Counted from the stretch's first letter, positions 1 through 6,735 are shown. The stretch: 16,637 nt of DNA from Candidatus Bathyarchaeota archaeon (GCA_029907045.1 JARYMR010000022.1:1-16637), one strand, 5' to 3'. Program-made: numbers and translations. The notes: generated from the letters alone by a model not told the origin.

Positions 1-1
1 G

Positions 2-238
2 AGCGAAGAAAAAGGGGTAATAAAGGAATCTGGCAAGTTTGATTTGAACTCAAAGTTTTGGAGAACCCTTTTGCTGGTTTTGGCGGCTCTTCTAACCTTT
101 GGGGGACCATATGTTGTTTATGTGCTTAATATTGTTCTTGAAATAGACTTGGCTGTTTCAATGGTTTCCGGATTCGCCCTTTTCATGGTGGGCTTAGTGC
201 TCATATGGCGTTTGATTAAGAGGGGAGTTATTTCTTAA
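2..238 (+). CDS. C-terminal part of a small membrane protein (partial at left edge)
   Basis: The frame is open from the window edge to TAA at 236-238 and gives 78 residues. A TTG at 44 could act as an internal start, but the frame continues upstream without a stop (SEEKGVIKESGKF...), so the gene probably begins outside the window. Two hydrophobic stretches, LLLVLAALLTFGGPYVVYV and MVSGFALFMVGLVLIW, look like transmembrane helices. The protein ends with a short basic tail (RLIKRGVIS), which suggests a cytoplasmic C-terminus by the positive-inside rule. I do not recognise a family, and without the N-terminal part no function can be assigned. The next gene on the same strand starts about 150 bases downstream behind its own promoter, so the two are probably not co-transcribed. 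Confidence 0.55.
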   Translation, partial: SEEKGVIKESGKFDLNSKFWRTLLLVLAALLTFGGPYVVYVLNIVLEIDLAVSMVSGFALFMVGLVLIWRLIKRGVIS

Positions 239-350
239 GCCTCAGATACCCCAGGGTGCATCATCTTTTCAGACGAGCAAGTTCTTCATCGGCAAAATAT
301 AATTGTTTGTGCTATGTTAAAAATTGTTCGGTTGCATATAACAAGTTAGC

Positions 351-362
351 AAAGCATATAAG
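351..362 (+). promoter_or_regulatory. BRE/TATA-like promoter of the RHH-like gene
   Basis: The purine-rich AAAG at 351-354 runs into CATATAAG at 355-362. This lies 24-31 bases before the ATG at 386, the spacing expected of an archaeal TATA box for a leaderless or nearly leaderless transcript. No Shine-Dalgarno sequence precedes the ATG, which agrees with a leaderless mRNA. The element sits inside the palindrome at 353-369. Confidence 0.5.
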
Positions 363-369
363 ATATGCT
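353..369. repeat. Perfect inverted repeat, candidate operator
   Basis: AGCATAT-AAG-ATATGCT is a perfect 7-bp inverted repeat with a 3-base spacer. It overlaps the putative TATA box and is 17 bases from the start codon of a gene encoding a ribbon-helix-helix-like protein. The octamer GCATATAA occurs at 354-361 and again at 334-341, exactly 20 bases earlier, about two helical turns. This arrangement suits cooperative binding by a dimeric repressor. That it is an operator, and that it autoregulates, is inference. Confidence 0.5.
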
Positions 370-385
370 ATAAGATATAATAGTT

Positions 386-979
386 ATGCAAGAGAACGAA
401 AAGAAAAAACTTGAAGAAATCATGAAAAAAAGTGAAGAAACAGCAAAAAGGACAACAATAATTCTTGAGAAAGAAGAAAGAGAATTCATTGACTCACTAA
501 TTCGAGAGGGAAAGGAACCAGGCATAAAACCACTTATTTCCAAATTGCTTGATGTTTATAGGAGCATGATGATTTATGATTGGCGTTTTCCAGGCGAATG
601 CTATTGTGGCATAAGCCGAATGGCGTTCATAAATGTGGAATTAATCAACATTCTCATAATCAACATTCCCAGAGAAAGATGGCGAGAAATTGGCATAAAA
701 ATGGGTGAAGCAGCAAAAGTTTCTATGGAAGCCACATTGGGAATCCAAACTGCTAATCGCGAAAAATGGCAAGAAGTTTTTAAAAGGTTAAGGGTGCAGG
801 GGTTCGGCGACATCTACCTAAAAGACAAATACCTTCTCATAAAAGCACCATTTATCAACGAAGCAGAAATTTGGGCTGGATTTTTAGAAGGCTTACTCGA
901 CATAGAAATCGACATAAAAACCACCACTCCACCCCTCGTTTTCGAAGTCAAAGAAAATGCTGTGGAGCAAACAAAATAA
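386..979 (+). CDS. Ribbon-helix-helix-like DNA-binding protein with unknown C-terminal domain
   Basis: 197 residues. The N-terminus (1-20) is highly charged and probably helical. Residues 22-61 read as a ribbon-helix-helix unit: strand RTTIIL, helix EKEEREFIDSLIREG, turn, then helix IKPLISKLLDVYRSMM. RHH proteins bind DNA as dimers through the beta ribbon, so a transcription regulator is the best guess. Residues about 70-190 form a separate alpha/beta region with a CYC motif (C72, C74), MGEAAKVSMEATLG and a hydrophobic segment WAGFLEGLLDIEIDI. Its shape loosely recalls small-molecule-sensing V4R-like domains, but I cannot establish homology. The start is the ATG at 386, probably leaderless. 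A palindrome overlapping its own TATA box suggests autoregulation. The AmrS-type gene begins 37 bases after the stop on the same strand and may be co-transcribed. The RHH call is moderately sure; the C-terminal domain is unrecognised. Confidence 0.7.
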   Translation: MQENEKKKLEEIMKKSEETAKRTTIILEKEEREFIDSLIREGKEPGIKPLISKLLDVYRSMMIYDWRFPGECYCGISRMAFINVELINILIINIPRERWREIGIKMGEAAKVSMEATLGIQTANREKWQEVFKRLRVQGFGDIYLKDKYLLIKAPFINEAEIWAGFLEGLLDIEIDIKTTTPPLVFEVKENAVEQTK

Positions 980-1016
980 GCCACGCTAAAACATAGGTTT
1001 ATGGAGAGATAATTAG

Positions 1017-2078
1017 ATGGCATCGCTATTACATGAGGCAATGCTATACGAAAAGTTGGAAAATAAGAAGGTTAAATGTAATTTATGCGGAAGAAGATGC
1101 AATATAAAGGATGAAGGAACAGGGTTCTGCTTAGTAAGAAAAAATGTTGGCGGAAAACTTTTTTCGCTTGTTTATGCCAAGGCTATTTCAGCATGCGTAG
1201 ACCCTATAGAAAAGAAACCCCTATCCCACTTTAACCCCGGAGCCCTAGTAATGTCAATAGCCACGGTAGGCTGCAACTTCCGCTGCCAATTCTGCGACAA
1301 CTGGATGATAAGTCAAGAGAGAAAAATTGAAGGAAAAAATTTCCCACCAGAAGAAGTTGTTAAGACAGCGAGAGACAATAGTTGCCAAGGAATAAGCTAT
1401 ACCTATACGGAGCCAACAATATTTTTTGAATATGCCTATGATACGGCTAAGCTGGCTCATCAAGTAGGGTTTTTCAATACTTTCGTAACAAACGGTTATA
1501 TGACGCCAGAAGCTGTCAAAACCATAGCACCGTATTTGGATGCTGCCACTGTGGATTTTAAGGGTGGAGGAGACCCAGATTTTTACAAGTCGTTTTCATC
1601 TGTTCCATCCGTTGAGCCAATTTATGAGGCTCTAAAAGAGATGAAGCGGAATGGCATTCATATTGAAATAACGAATCTTGTTGTGCCGAAGATTGGAGAT
1701 TCCATTGAAAAAGTGAAGGAGTTGGCGGCTTGGATAAGGGACAATCTTGGGAAGGATACGCCTTTTCATTTGCTGCGTTTTCATCCAGATTATCAGTTGA
1801 CAACAATTCCATCAACTTCCATTGAAGCTTTAGAGAAGGCTTATGTTGCTGCGAAAGATAAGGGGTTAAATTATGTTTATATTGGTAATGCGCCTGGACA
1901 TCCTTCAGAAAACACTTACTGTCCAAGCTGCAACGAGTTGCTGATTAAACGCTTTAGTTTTGAGATTACGAGGTGGAACTTGACGAAGGATATGCGCTGT
2001 CCAGTTTGTGGACATGAGATTCCGATTAGGGGTAGGTTGCATTCAAGTGGATATGCTTATCCTTATGCTTTGTTTTGA
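1017..2078 (+). CDS. amrS: AmrS-type radical SAM enzyme (AmmeMemoRadiSam system)
   Basis: 353 residues, the usual length for this family of radical SAM proteins, related to pyruvate formate-lyase activating enzyme. The [4Fe-4S]/SAM motif is CNFRCQFC (C86, C90, C93). An N-terminal cysteine cluster precedes it (C21, C24, C28, C38; KCNLCGRRCNI), and a C-terminal CxxC pair (C302/C305 and C328/C331) looks like a rubredoxin-like metal site. The strings HFNPG and GISYTYTEPTIFFEY are typical of AmrS. These proteins are named from co-occurrence with AMMECR1 and MEMO-family proteins, and the substrate is not settled; neither partner is in this window. The ATG at 1017 is preceded by GGAGAG at 1003-1008, a good ribosome binding site. 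The upstream neighbour is the RHH-like protein on the same strand. The family is near certain; the role is open. Confidence 0.92.
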   Translation: MASLLHEAMLYEKLENKKVKCNLCGRRCNIKDEGTGFCLVRKNVGGKLFSLVYAKAISACVDPIEKKPLSHFNPGALVMSIATVGCNFRCQFCDNWMISQERKIEGKNFPPEEVVKTARDNSCQGISYTYTEPTIFFEYAYDTAKLAHQVGFFNTFVTNGYMTPEAVKTIAPYLDAATVDFKGGGDPDFYKSFSSVPSVEPIYEALKEMKRNGIHIEITNLVVPKIGDSIEKVKELAAWIRDNLGKDTPFHLLRFHPDYQLTTIPSTSIEALEKAYVAAKDKGLNYVYIGNAPGHPSENTYCPSCNELLIKRFSFEITRWNLTKDMRCPVCGHEIPIRGRLHSSGYAYPYALF

Positions 2079-2129
2079 TGGCATTTTGTGTGTGCAATAG
2101 TGTATAGCCGCCTATTTGGGTCTAATATG

Positions 2130-2160
2130 TTTTGTTGTGTTATTGATAACTCCAACAAAA
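2130..2160. repeat. Stem-loop downstream of the radical SAM gene
   Basis: TTTTGTTG at 2130-2137 and CAACAAAA at 2153-2160 are perfect 8-base inverted arms. Nested inside are GTTAT (2139-2143) and ATAAC (2146-2150). The whole can fold into a nearly continuous 13-bp hairpin about 50 bases after the amrS-like stop. There is no T-run on the plus strand after it, so it is not a classical terminator. It may shape the 3' end of the mRNA or bind a protein. Confidence 0.45.
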
Positions 2161-2224
2161 ATTATGTGAAGACAAATATTTTCCTTTAATTAAAGATTGT
2201 TAAAGAAGAGTTGAATCAGAAATT

Positions 2225-2241
2225 GAAGAAAAATTTAAAAG
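2225..2241 (+). promoter_or_regulatory. BRE/TATA-like promoter ahead of a hairpin element
   Basis: Purine-rich GAAGAAAAA leads into TTTAAAAG at 2234-2241, a good match to an archaeal BRE plus TATA box. A start site about 25 bases on would fall near 2262-2265, roughly 10 bases before the stem at 2273. No protein gene follows on this strand for almost 2 kb, so the promoter, if real, would serve a non-coding RNA. Confidence 0.45.
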
Positions 2242-2261
2242 TAACTTCCTAATGCATAATG

Positions 2262-2352
2262 AAGATTGATGTATGAGGAAGAATGGTAGATTAATATTTT
2301 TCTCCCCTTCTCTCCTTTCTCCCTTGTAAGATGTCTACCATTCTCCTCATGA
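2262..2352 (+). ncRNA. Candidate structured small RNA: 17-bp hairpin with pyrimidine-rich loop
   Basis: The left arm at 2273-2290 (ATGAGGAAGAATGGTAGA) pairs along its whole length with the right arm at 2334-2350 (TCTACCATTCTCCTCAT): 17 Watson-Crick pairs and one bulged A at 2280. The loop of 43 bases contains an uninterrupted 29-base pyrimidine tract (2297-2325) made of T and CTCC/CCC runs, complementary in style to purine-rich Shine-Dalgarno sequences. A BRE/TATA-like element sits at the right distance upstream. Both arms start with ATG when read outward-in, which gives trivial ORFs of 18-19 codons on each strand; I regard these as by-products of the palindrome. No known RNA family is recognised and the 5' and 3' ends are estimates. 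The stem is certain as sequence; that it is an expressed RNA is inference. Confidence 0.4.
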
Positions 2353-2616
2353 AATTTAATACAATTTTAGACACTTATAGCTTGTGGAAGAATCTTCTAT
2401 TCCCACTAAGTTTTTCAATTAAATTTTAATTACGAAGAAATGAAGGAATGCCATAACAAAATTGAACCATCCGAATCCATAAACACCTAGCAAAGAAGCT
2501 GCCAAACAGTATTCTAAGAGTGTAGATATAAAAGCCTTGCAGTAAGATTTGCAAGAGTGATTTTAGTCCTTTCCGAAAAGAGGAAGCCAATTATTTAAAG
2601 TAAATAGAAAAGGAAC
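2351..2616. other. Gene-free stretch between hairpin element and lyase gene
   Basis: No convincing gene is seen in these 266 bases. On the minus strand a frame from 2562 to 2419 is open for 47 codons and rich in hydrophobic residues (LAASLLGVYGFGWFNFVMA), but it has no ATG, GTG or TTG start. A second minus frame in the same place is also open, so neither can be trusted. No tRNA fold or T-rich terminator stands out. Confidence 0.3.
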
Positions 2617-4062
2617 TCAATAATCTCCTAGTTCTTTTTTGTAGGCTTCGCAGAGGTCTCTTCCCCAATTGTCAATGGCTTCTAACCTTCCGTCAAAGAA
2701 CCTTAACACTGGCGGTTCAAAAATAAACTTTAAGCCTTTTACTAGGTGCCTATGTTTATAAAGCCAGTTTATCCTATCAACAGCATACTCAATGTGCGAA
2801 ACCGTGTAAACCCTCCTTGGAAGCGCAATCCTCGTAAGCTCCAAATCGGCGAAAACTTCTCTGCCTTCCTTGTCCCTATCCATGGAAATTGTGCCTCGTT
2901 CCATGCTTCTGATGCCGGAAACAATGTAGAGGGCTGCTGTTAAGGCTCCTGCTGGATATTGCGATTGGGGAACGTGTGGCAAGAATTTCATGGCGTCTAA
3001 ATGGCAAGCTAATCCTCCAGGCGGCGTAACCACAGGAATGCCGGTTTCCTTAAGTCTATTAACGAAGTATTTTATTTGTTCCACTGCGCAACCTGCGAGG
3101 TCTTCGTCTACCATTTCTCTTACGCCAACAGCCATAGCGCCAATTTCCCTCATGGACATTCCACCGTATGTGAAGAATCCCTCGTAGACTGGAAGCCATG
3201 GTCTTATCTTTTCAAACAGTTCCTTATTGTTTGTGGCTATGAACCCGCCTCTTACACAGGTGTTTTTTCTTCCGCTTAAGTAGAATATGTCTGCGAGTTT
3301 GCACATTTCTTTGACGATTTCTGCAACAGTTTTGTTTTTGTAGCCTTTCTCTCTTTGTTTTATGAGATAGGCGTTTTCGCAGATTAAACTTCCATCTAAA
3401 ACCAAAATGAGACCGTGTTCATCGCAGATTCGCCTAATTTCTTTTAAATTTTCCATGGAAAAGGGTTGTCCACCAAGAAGGTTTGTGGTTGCCTCCATTC
3501 TCACAAAGCCTATCTTTTCTTCGCCATATTGCTTAATAACATTCAAAAGTTTTTGCGGGTCCATATTGCCCTTAAATGGGTGTGTGCTATCCGTTTTTAA
3601 TGCTTCATCATAGTAGATTTCTAAGCATGCTGATGCCCCTGTGACTTCAATGTGGGCTTTGGTTGTGGTGAAGTGATAGTTTGTTGGAATAACGCCTCCT
3701 GGTTTTGCAAAAACTTTCGTAAGCAGGTGTTCTGCTGCCCTTCCTTGATGGACATTCATTACGTATTTGTAACCTAAAACGTCTTCAACGGCTTTGGCAA
3801 ATTCGTAAAATGTCATGCTGCCAGCATAGGCATCGTCAACTCGCATCATAGCTGCAAATTGGTTGTCGCTCATGGCGTTTACGCCGCTGTCGGTGAGCAT
3901 GTCAAGGAATACGTCTTTGGTTTTTAGCTGAAATGTGTTGTAGCCTGCCTCTTCAATAGCTTTAAGTCTTTCTTCTACTGGTATAAGCCAGATTTTCTGA
4001 ACCATTCTAGCCTTGTGCATATCGATGGGTATTTCCTTACCTGAGGATAACTTTATGGTCAT
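2617..4062 (-). CDS. Tryptophanase/tyrosine phenol-lyase family PLP enzyme
   Basis: 481 residues; bacterial relatives are about 456-475. Aligned from memory to tyrosine phenol-lyase (TPL) and TnaA, it keeps the family landmarks: LTDSG with T57, DDAYAGS with the catalytic-type Y79, HQGR (Q106-R108), FTTT (F131-T134), N194 in TNLLGGQP, D223, the PLP lysine K266 in SGRKNT, SMERG (R389), PRRVYT and LRFF. T132 and R389 match TPL Thr124 and Arg381, whereas TnaA has FDTT and VEIG, so a beta-tyrosinase-like specificity is possible. Unusually, the arginine that normally follows the PLP aspartate (LDxxR) is leucine (L226), and KKD around the lysine has become RKN. Members split tryptophan or tyrosine to indole or phenol plus pyruvate and ammonia. 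The ATG at 4062 has GAGG seven bases upstream. It is divergent from iorAB, fitting joint aromatic amino-acid catabolism. The family is sure; the substrate is not. Confidence 0.9.
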   Translation of the reverse strand: MTIKLSSGKEIPIDMHKARMVQKIWLIPVEERLKAIEEAGYNTFQLKTKDVFLDMLTDSGVNAMSDNQFAAMMRVDDAYAGSMTFYEFAKAVEDVLGYKYVMNVHQGRAAEHLLTKVFAKPGGVIPTNYHFTTTKAHIEVTGASACLEIYYDEALKTDSTHPFKGNMDPQKLLNVIKQYGEEKIGFVRMEATTNLLGGQPFSMENLKEIRRICDEHGLILVLDGSLICENAYLIKQREKGYKNKTVAEIVKEMCKLADIFYLSGRKNTCVRGGFIATNNKELFEKIRPWLPVYEGFFTYGGMSMREIGAMAVGVREMVDEDLAGCAVEQIKYFVNRLKETGIPVVTPPGGLACHLDAMKFLPHVPQSQYPAGALTAALYIVSGIRSMERGTISMDRDKEGREVFADLELTRIALPRRVYTVSHIEYAVDRINWLYKHRHLVKGLKFIFEPPVLRFFDGRLEAIDNWGRDLCEAYKKELGDY

Positions 4063-4102
4063 GGTTTAACCTCTGAATGGTGCTGTTATTCGGGTATATG
4101 TG

Positions 4103-4112
4103 TTTTAATAAT
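4103..4112 (-). promoter_or_regulatory. TATA-like element of the lyase gene
   Basis: On the minus strand ATTATTAAAA reads as a TATA box. A start about 25 bases further would leave a leader of roughly 20 bases containing GAGG (4073-4070) before the ATG at 4062. An inverted repeat GGTTA(4117-4121)...TAACC(4132-4136) lies immediately upstream. Confidence 0.4.
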
Positions 4113-4153
4113 TTTCGGTTAAACATTTCTCTAACCAACATTAGTTTCGGCTT

Positions 4154-4180
4154 TTTGAAACCAAAAGTTATATTTGAAAC
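4154..4180 (+). promoter_or_regulatory. iorAB promoter with flanking direct repeats
   Basis: GTTATATT at 4167-4174, preceded by CCAAAA, is a TATA/BRE-like element. It would give a start near 4196-4199 and a short leader carrying the ribosome binding site GAGGAG (4210-4215). The octamer TTTGAAAC occurs at 4154-4161 and 4173-4180, 19 bases apart on either side of the TATA box. GTTTC (4144-4148) with GAAAC (4157-4161) forms an extra inverted pair. A regulator site is plausible. Confidence 0.4.
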
Positions 4181-4221
4181 ATTAAGGCTATGAACCATTT
4201 CTATAAATTGAGGAGATATTA

Positions 4222-6102
4222 TTGCCAGATTTACGCATACTATTAGCTGACAGCCCCGGAAAACGTGTACTTCTGCTTGGAAACGAAGCCATCGCAAGAG
4301 GAATAATAGAAGCCGGCATAGGTGTTGTAACCACATATCCAGGCACCCCAGCATCCGAGATAGGCGATTCTATTTCTGAAGTGGCTGCTGAAGCTGGAAT
4401 ATACATGGAATACTCCATCAACGAAATTGTCGCCACAGAAGTTGCTGGCGGAGCAGCAAACAGCGGAGTTAGAGCATTAACGGCAATGAAGCATGTTGGA
4501 TTAAATGTGGCTTCAGACTTTGTCATGACTTTAGCTTATGCAGGCGTAAGAAGCGGATTCGTCATAGTTACGGCTGATGACCCAGAATGTTACAGTTCAC
4601 AAAATGAGCAGGACAACCGTTTTTATGCTTTGCTTGCGAACTTGCCATGTTTAGAGCCTTCGGATTCTCAAGAAGCAAAGGACATGACAATTTCAGCCAT
4701 AGAAATTTCAGAAAAGCTGGAAGTACCAGTCATTTTAAGAACAACAACCCGTGTAAGCCACACACGCACACCAGTTGTTTATGAGAAGCTTACAAAACCA
4801 GTTTTGAAGGGAGAATTCATAAAAGACGTAAAACGTTTAGTAATGGTTCCAGCCAATTCAAGACCAAAACATCCAGTGCTTTTGAAAAGCATGGAGAAGG
4901 CTAAGGAAATAAGCGAAACTTCACCTTACAATAAAATTACACGGGAAGGAAAAAGCGAATTTGGCATAATCTCTTCAAGTGCAGCCTACAACTATGCTGT
5001 TGAAGCAGCAGATTTGTTAGGATTAGATGTCGGCATAATGAAGCTTGGCATGACTCATCCGCTTCCAGAAAAATTTGTTGGAAAATTTCTTGAAAAACAT
5101 GAAAAAATAATTGTTGTTGAAGAACTTGAACCATACTTAGAATTGCACATTAAAGCCATAGCTAAAGATTATGCGCCAAACATTGAAATTTATGGGAAAA
5201 TGAGAAAACCATATTTTCCAAGGGACGGAGAACTTTCCACTCGCCTTGTTGTAGCTGGCTTGGCAAAAATAGCTGGCAAAAAGTTGCCGATGAATTTTGA
5301 TGAGATTGATGAGAAATATGCTGAAGTCTCGCTGGGTTTGCCGCCACGACCGCCCATATTATGTGCTGGATGTCCCCATAGAGCATCCTTTTATGTTATG
5401 AAAAGGGTTGGAGGCGAAAAGGCTGTTTATTCTACAGACATTGGTTGTTATGCTTTAGGGGCTGCTCCGCCATTGAGAACTGGCGACATAATGACTTGTA
5501 TGGGTGCAAGCATGGGCACAGCCCAAGGAATAGGTAAGGCAATAGAAGCGCCCACATTCGCTATTATTGGAGACTCAACCTTTTTCCACGCTGGAATTCC
5601 AGGACTAATAAACGCCGTATACAACAACCACAAAATAATCATGACAGTCTTAGACAATTTGACAACAGCCATGACTGGACATCAACCCCATCCGGGAACG
5701 GGGTGGACTGGAATGCACACGCCTGCAGAAAAAATCATGATAGAAAAAGTTGCTGAAGGATGTGGAGTAAAATATGTAAAGGTTGTTAACCCTTTCAATG
5801 CGAAAGAGGCTGAAGCTGTCTTAAAAGAGGCTGTGAGACATTCTGGGCCATCGGTTATAGTTTTTAGGGCACCATGCGCTTTGATGGTTGTTAGAGAGCG
5901 AAGACGCAAAGGCATGAAACTTTTAGCTTGCAAGATTACTGACAAATGCACAAACTGTATGGTTTGTGTTAAGCTTTTGGGTTGTCCAGCAATAATTTTC
6001 AAGGAAGGAAAGGTGAGTATCAGCGAAACCTTATGTAATGCATGTGGCTTGTGCGCTTCTGTTTGTCCCTACAAGGCAATAGAATGCGCAAAAATAGGTT
6101 AA
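4222..6102 (+). CDS. iorA: Indolepyruvate:ferredoxin oxidoreductase, alpha subunit
   Basis: 626 residues, normal for IorA. With IorB it oxidatively decarboxylates aryl pyruvates (from tryptophan, tyrosine and phenylalanine transamination) to aryl-acetyl-CoA, passing electrons to ferredoxin in the cytoplasm. The N-terminal pyrimidine-binding and transketolase-like part carries TTYPGTPASEIGD (37-49). CAGCPHR lies at 381-387. The TPP site starts at GDSTFFHAG (450-458) and ends near LDNLTTAMTG (477-486). The C-terminus is a two-cluster ferredoxin domain: C576, C579, C582, C588 and C605, C608, C611, C615, the first with the long CxxCxxCx5C spacing typical of IorA. I chose the TTG at 4222 because GAGGAG at 4210-4215 lies six bases before it. 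The iorB start is 14 bases past the stop. The divergent lyase acts on the same class of amino acids. Confidence 0.95.
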   Translation: MPDLRILLADSPGKRVLLLGNEAIARGIIEAGIGVVTTYPGTPASEIGDSISEVAAEAGIYMEYSINEIVATEVAGGAANSGVRALTAMKHVGLNVASDFVMTLAYAGVRSGFVIVTADDPECYSSQNEQDNRFYALLANLPCLEPSDSQEAKDMTISAIEISEKLEVPVILRTTTRVSHTRTPVVYEKLTKPVLKGEFIKDVKRLVMVPANSRPKHPVLLKSMEKAKEISETSPYNKITREGKSEFGIISSSAAYNYAVEAADLLGLDVGIMKLGMTHPLPEKFVGKFLEKHEKIIVVEELEPYLELHIKAIAKDYAPNIEIYGKMRKPYFPRDGELSTRLVVAGLAKIAGKKLPMNFDEIDEKYAEVSLGLPPRPPILCAGCPHRASFYVMKRVGGEKAVYSTDIGCYALGAAPPLRTGDIMTCMGASMGTAQGIGKAIEAPTFAIIGDSTFFHAGIPGLINAVYNNHKIIMTVLDNLTTAMTGHQPHPGTGWTGMHTPAEKIMIEKVAEGCGVKYVKVVNPFNAKEAEAVLKEAVRHSGPSVIVFRAPCALMVVRERRRKGMKLLACKITDKCTNCMVCVKLLGCPAIIFKEGKVSISETLCNACGLCASVCPYKAIECAKIG

Positions 6103-6116
6103 GGAGAGGATGCGTA

Positions 6117-6725
6117 ATGAAAGAGTTTAACATGGTTTTGGCTGGCGTCGGCGGGCAGGGAATACTTTTAGCAGCGGAAATTTTGGGAACAGCAGCCATT
6201 AAAGAAGGTTTAAATGTGCGGGTAAGCGAAATTCATGGGATGGCTCAACGGGGCGGAGCTGTAGTTTCCACTGTGAGAATTGGAGAGAATGTTTTTGCAC
6301 CTACAGTTTTGGATGGACATGCAGATGTGCTTTTGGGTTTTGAGCCCTTTGAAACTTTGCGAAACTTAAAATTTGCATCGGAAAAAACGCTTGTGATAAT
6401 GAGTGAGGAGAGGATTCCGCCAACAGAGCTTACTGCAAAAATGATGCCCTATCCATCATTAAAGGAGGTGGAAGAGAAAATTCATGTTTTCACAAAAAAC
6501 TTGATAATCGTGGATGCGCCAAAATTAGCCAAAAAGGCTGGAAGCCCTCTTACGCAAAATGTGGTTTTAATTGGAGCTTTAGCGGCAACTGGAAACTTGC
6601 CGATAAAAAATGAAAGTTTAATGGATGCCATTAAAGAGCTTATTCCAGCAAAATATTTAGACATGAACCTTAAAGCATTTAAGCTTGGGTATGAATTTGT
6701 GAAAAAAGCGGTGGCTAAATCTTAA
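6117..6725 (+). CDS. iorB: Indolepyruvate:ferredoxin oxidoreductase, beta subunit
   Basis: 202 residues, the usual IorB length, belonging to the gamma-domain family of 2-oxoacid oxidoreductases. It has GVGGQGILLAAEIL near the N-terminus (GVGGQG at 9-14) and SEIHGMAQRGGAVVSTVR, both hallmark motifs for pairing with IorA and binding CoA or the 2-oxoacid. The frame is open further upstream into iorA (to 6042), but the ATG at 6117 is preceded by AAGGAGAGG at 6101-6109 and gives the canonical N-terminus, so I take that start. It forms a two-gene operon with iorA. The stop is only 10 bases from the stop of the convergent minus-strand gene. Confidence 0.95.
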   Translation: MKEFNMVLAGVGGQGILLAAEILGTAAIKEGLNVRVSEIHGMAQRGGAVVSTVRIGENVFAPTVLDGHADVLLGFEPFETLRNLKFASEKTLVIMSEERIPPTELTAKMMPYPSLKEVEEKIHVFTKNLIIVDAPKLAKKAGSPLTQNVVLIGALAATGNLPIKNESLMDAIKELIPAKYLDMNLKAFKLGYEFVKKAVAKS

Positions 6726-6735
6726 ATTTCCATTT

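Noticed and set aside
261..311. Minus-strand open frame ending in ADEELARLKR, resembling the tail of a small protein
   Set aside because: Only about 17 codons after an in-frame stop and with no start codon; too short to separate from chance, though it could be a gene remnant.
1558..1926. Long minus-strand open frame (122 codons) inside the radical SAM gene
   Set aside because: Antisense shadow of a well-conserved gene, with low-complexity, non-protein-like composition.
2419..2562. Hydrophobic minus-strand frame (LAASLLGVYGFGWFNFVMA) in the gap before the lyase gene
   Set aside because: No usable start codon and a second minus frame is equally open over the same bases, so coding cannot be supported.
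6042..6116. Upstream extension of iorB into the end of iorA
   Set aside because: The ATG at 6117 has a strong AAGGAGAGG site and yields the canonical IorB N-terminus; the extension merely reads iorA sequence in another frame.
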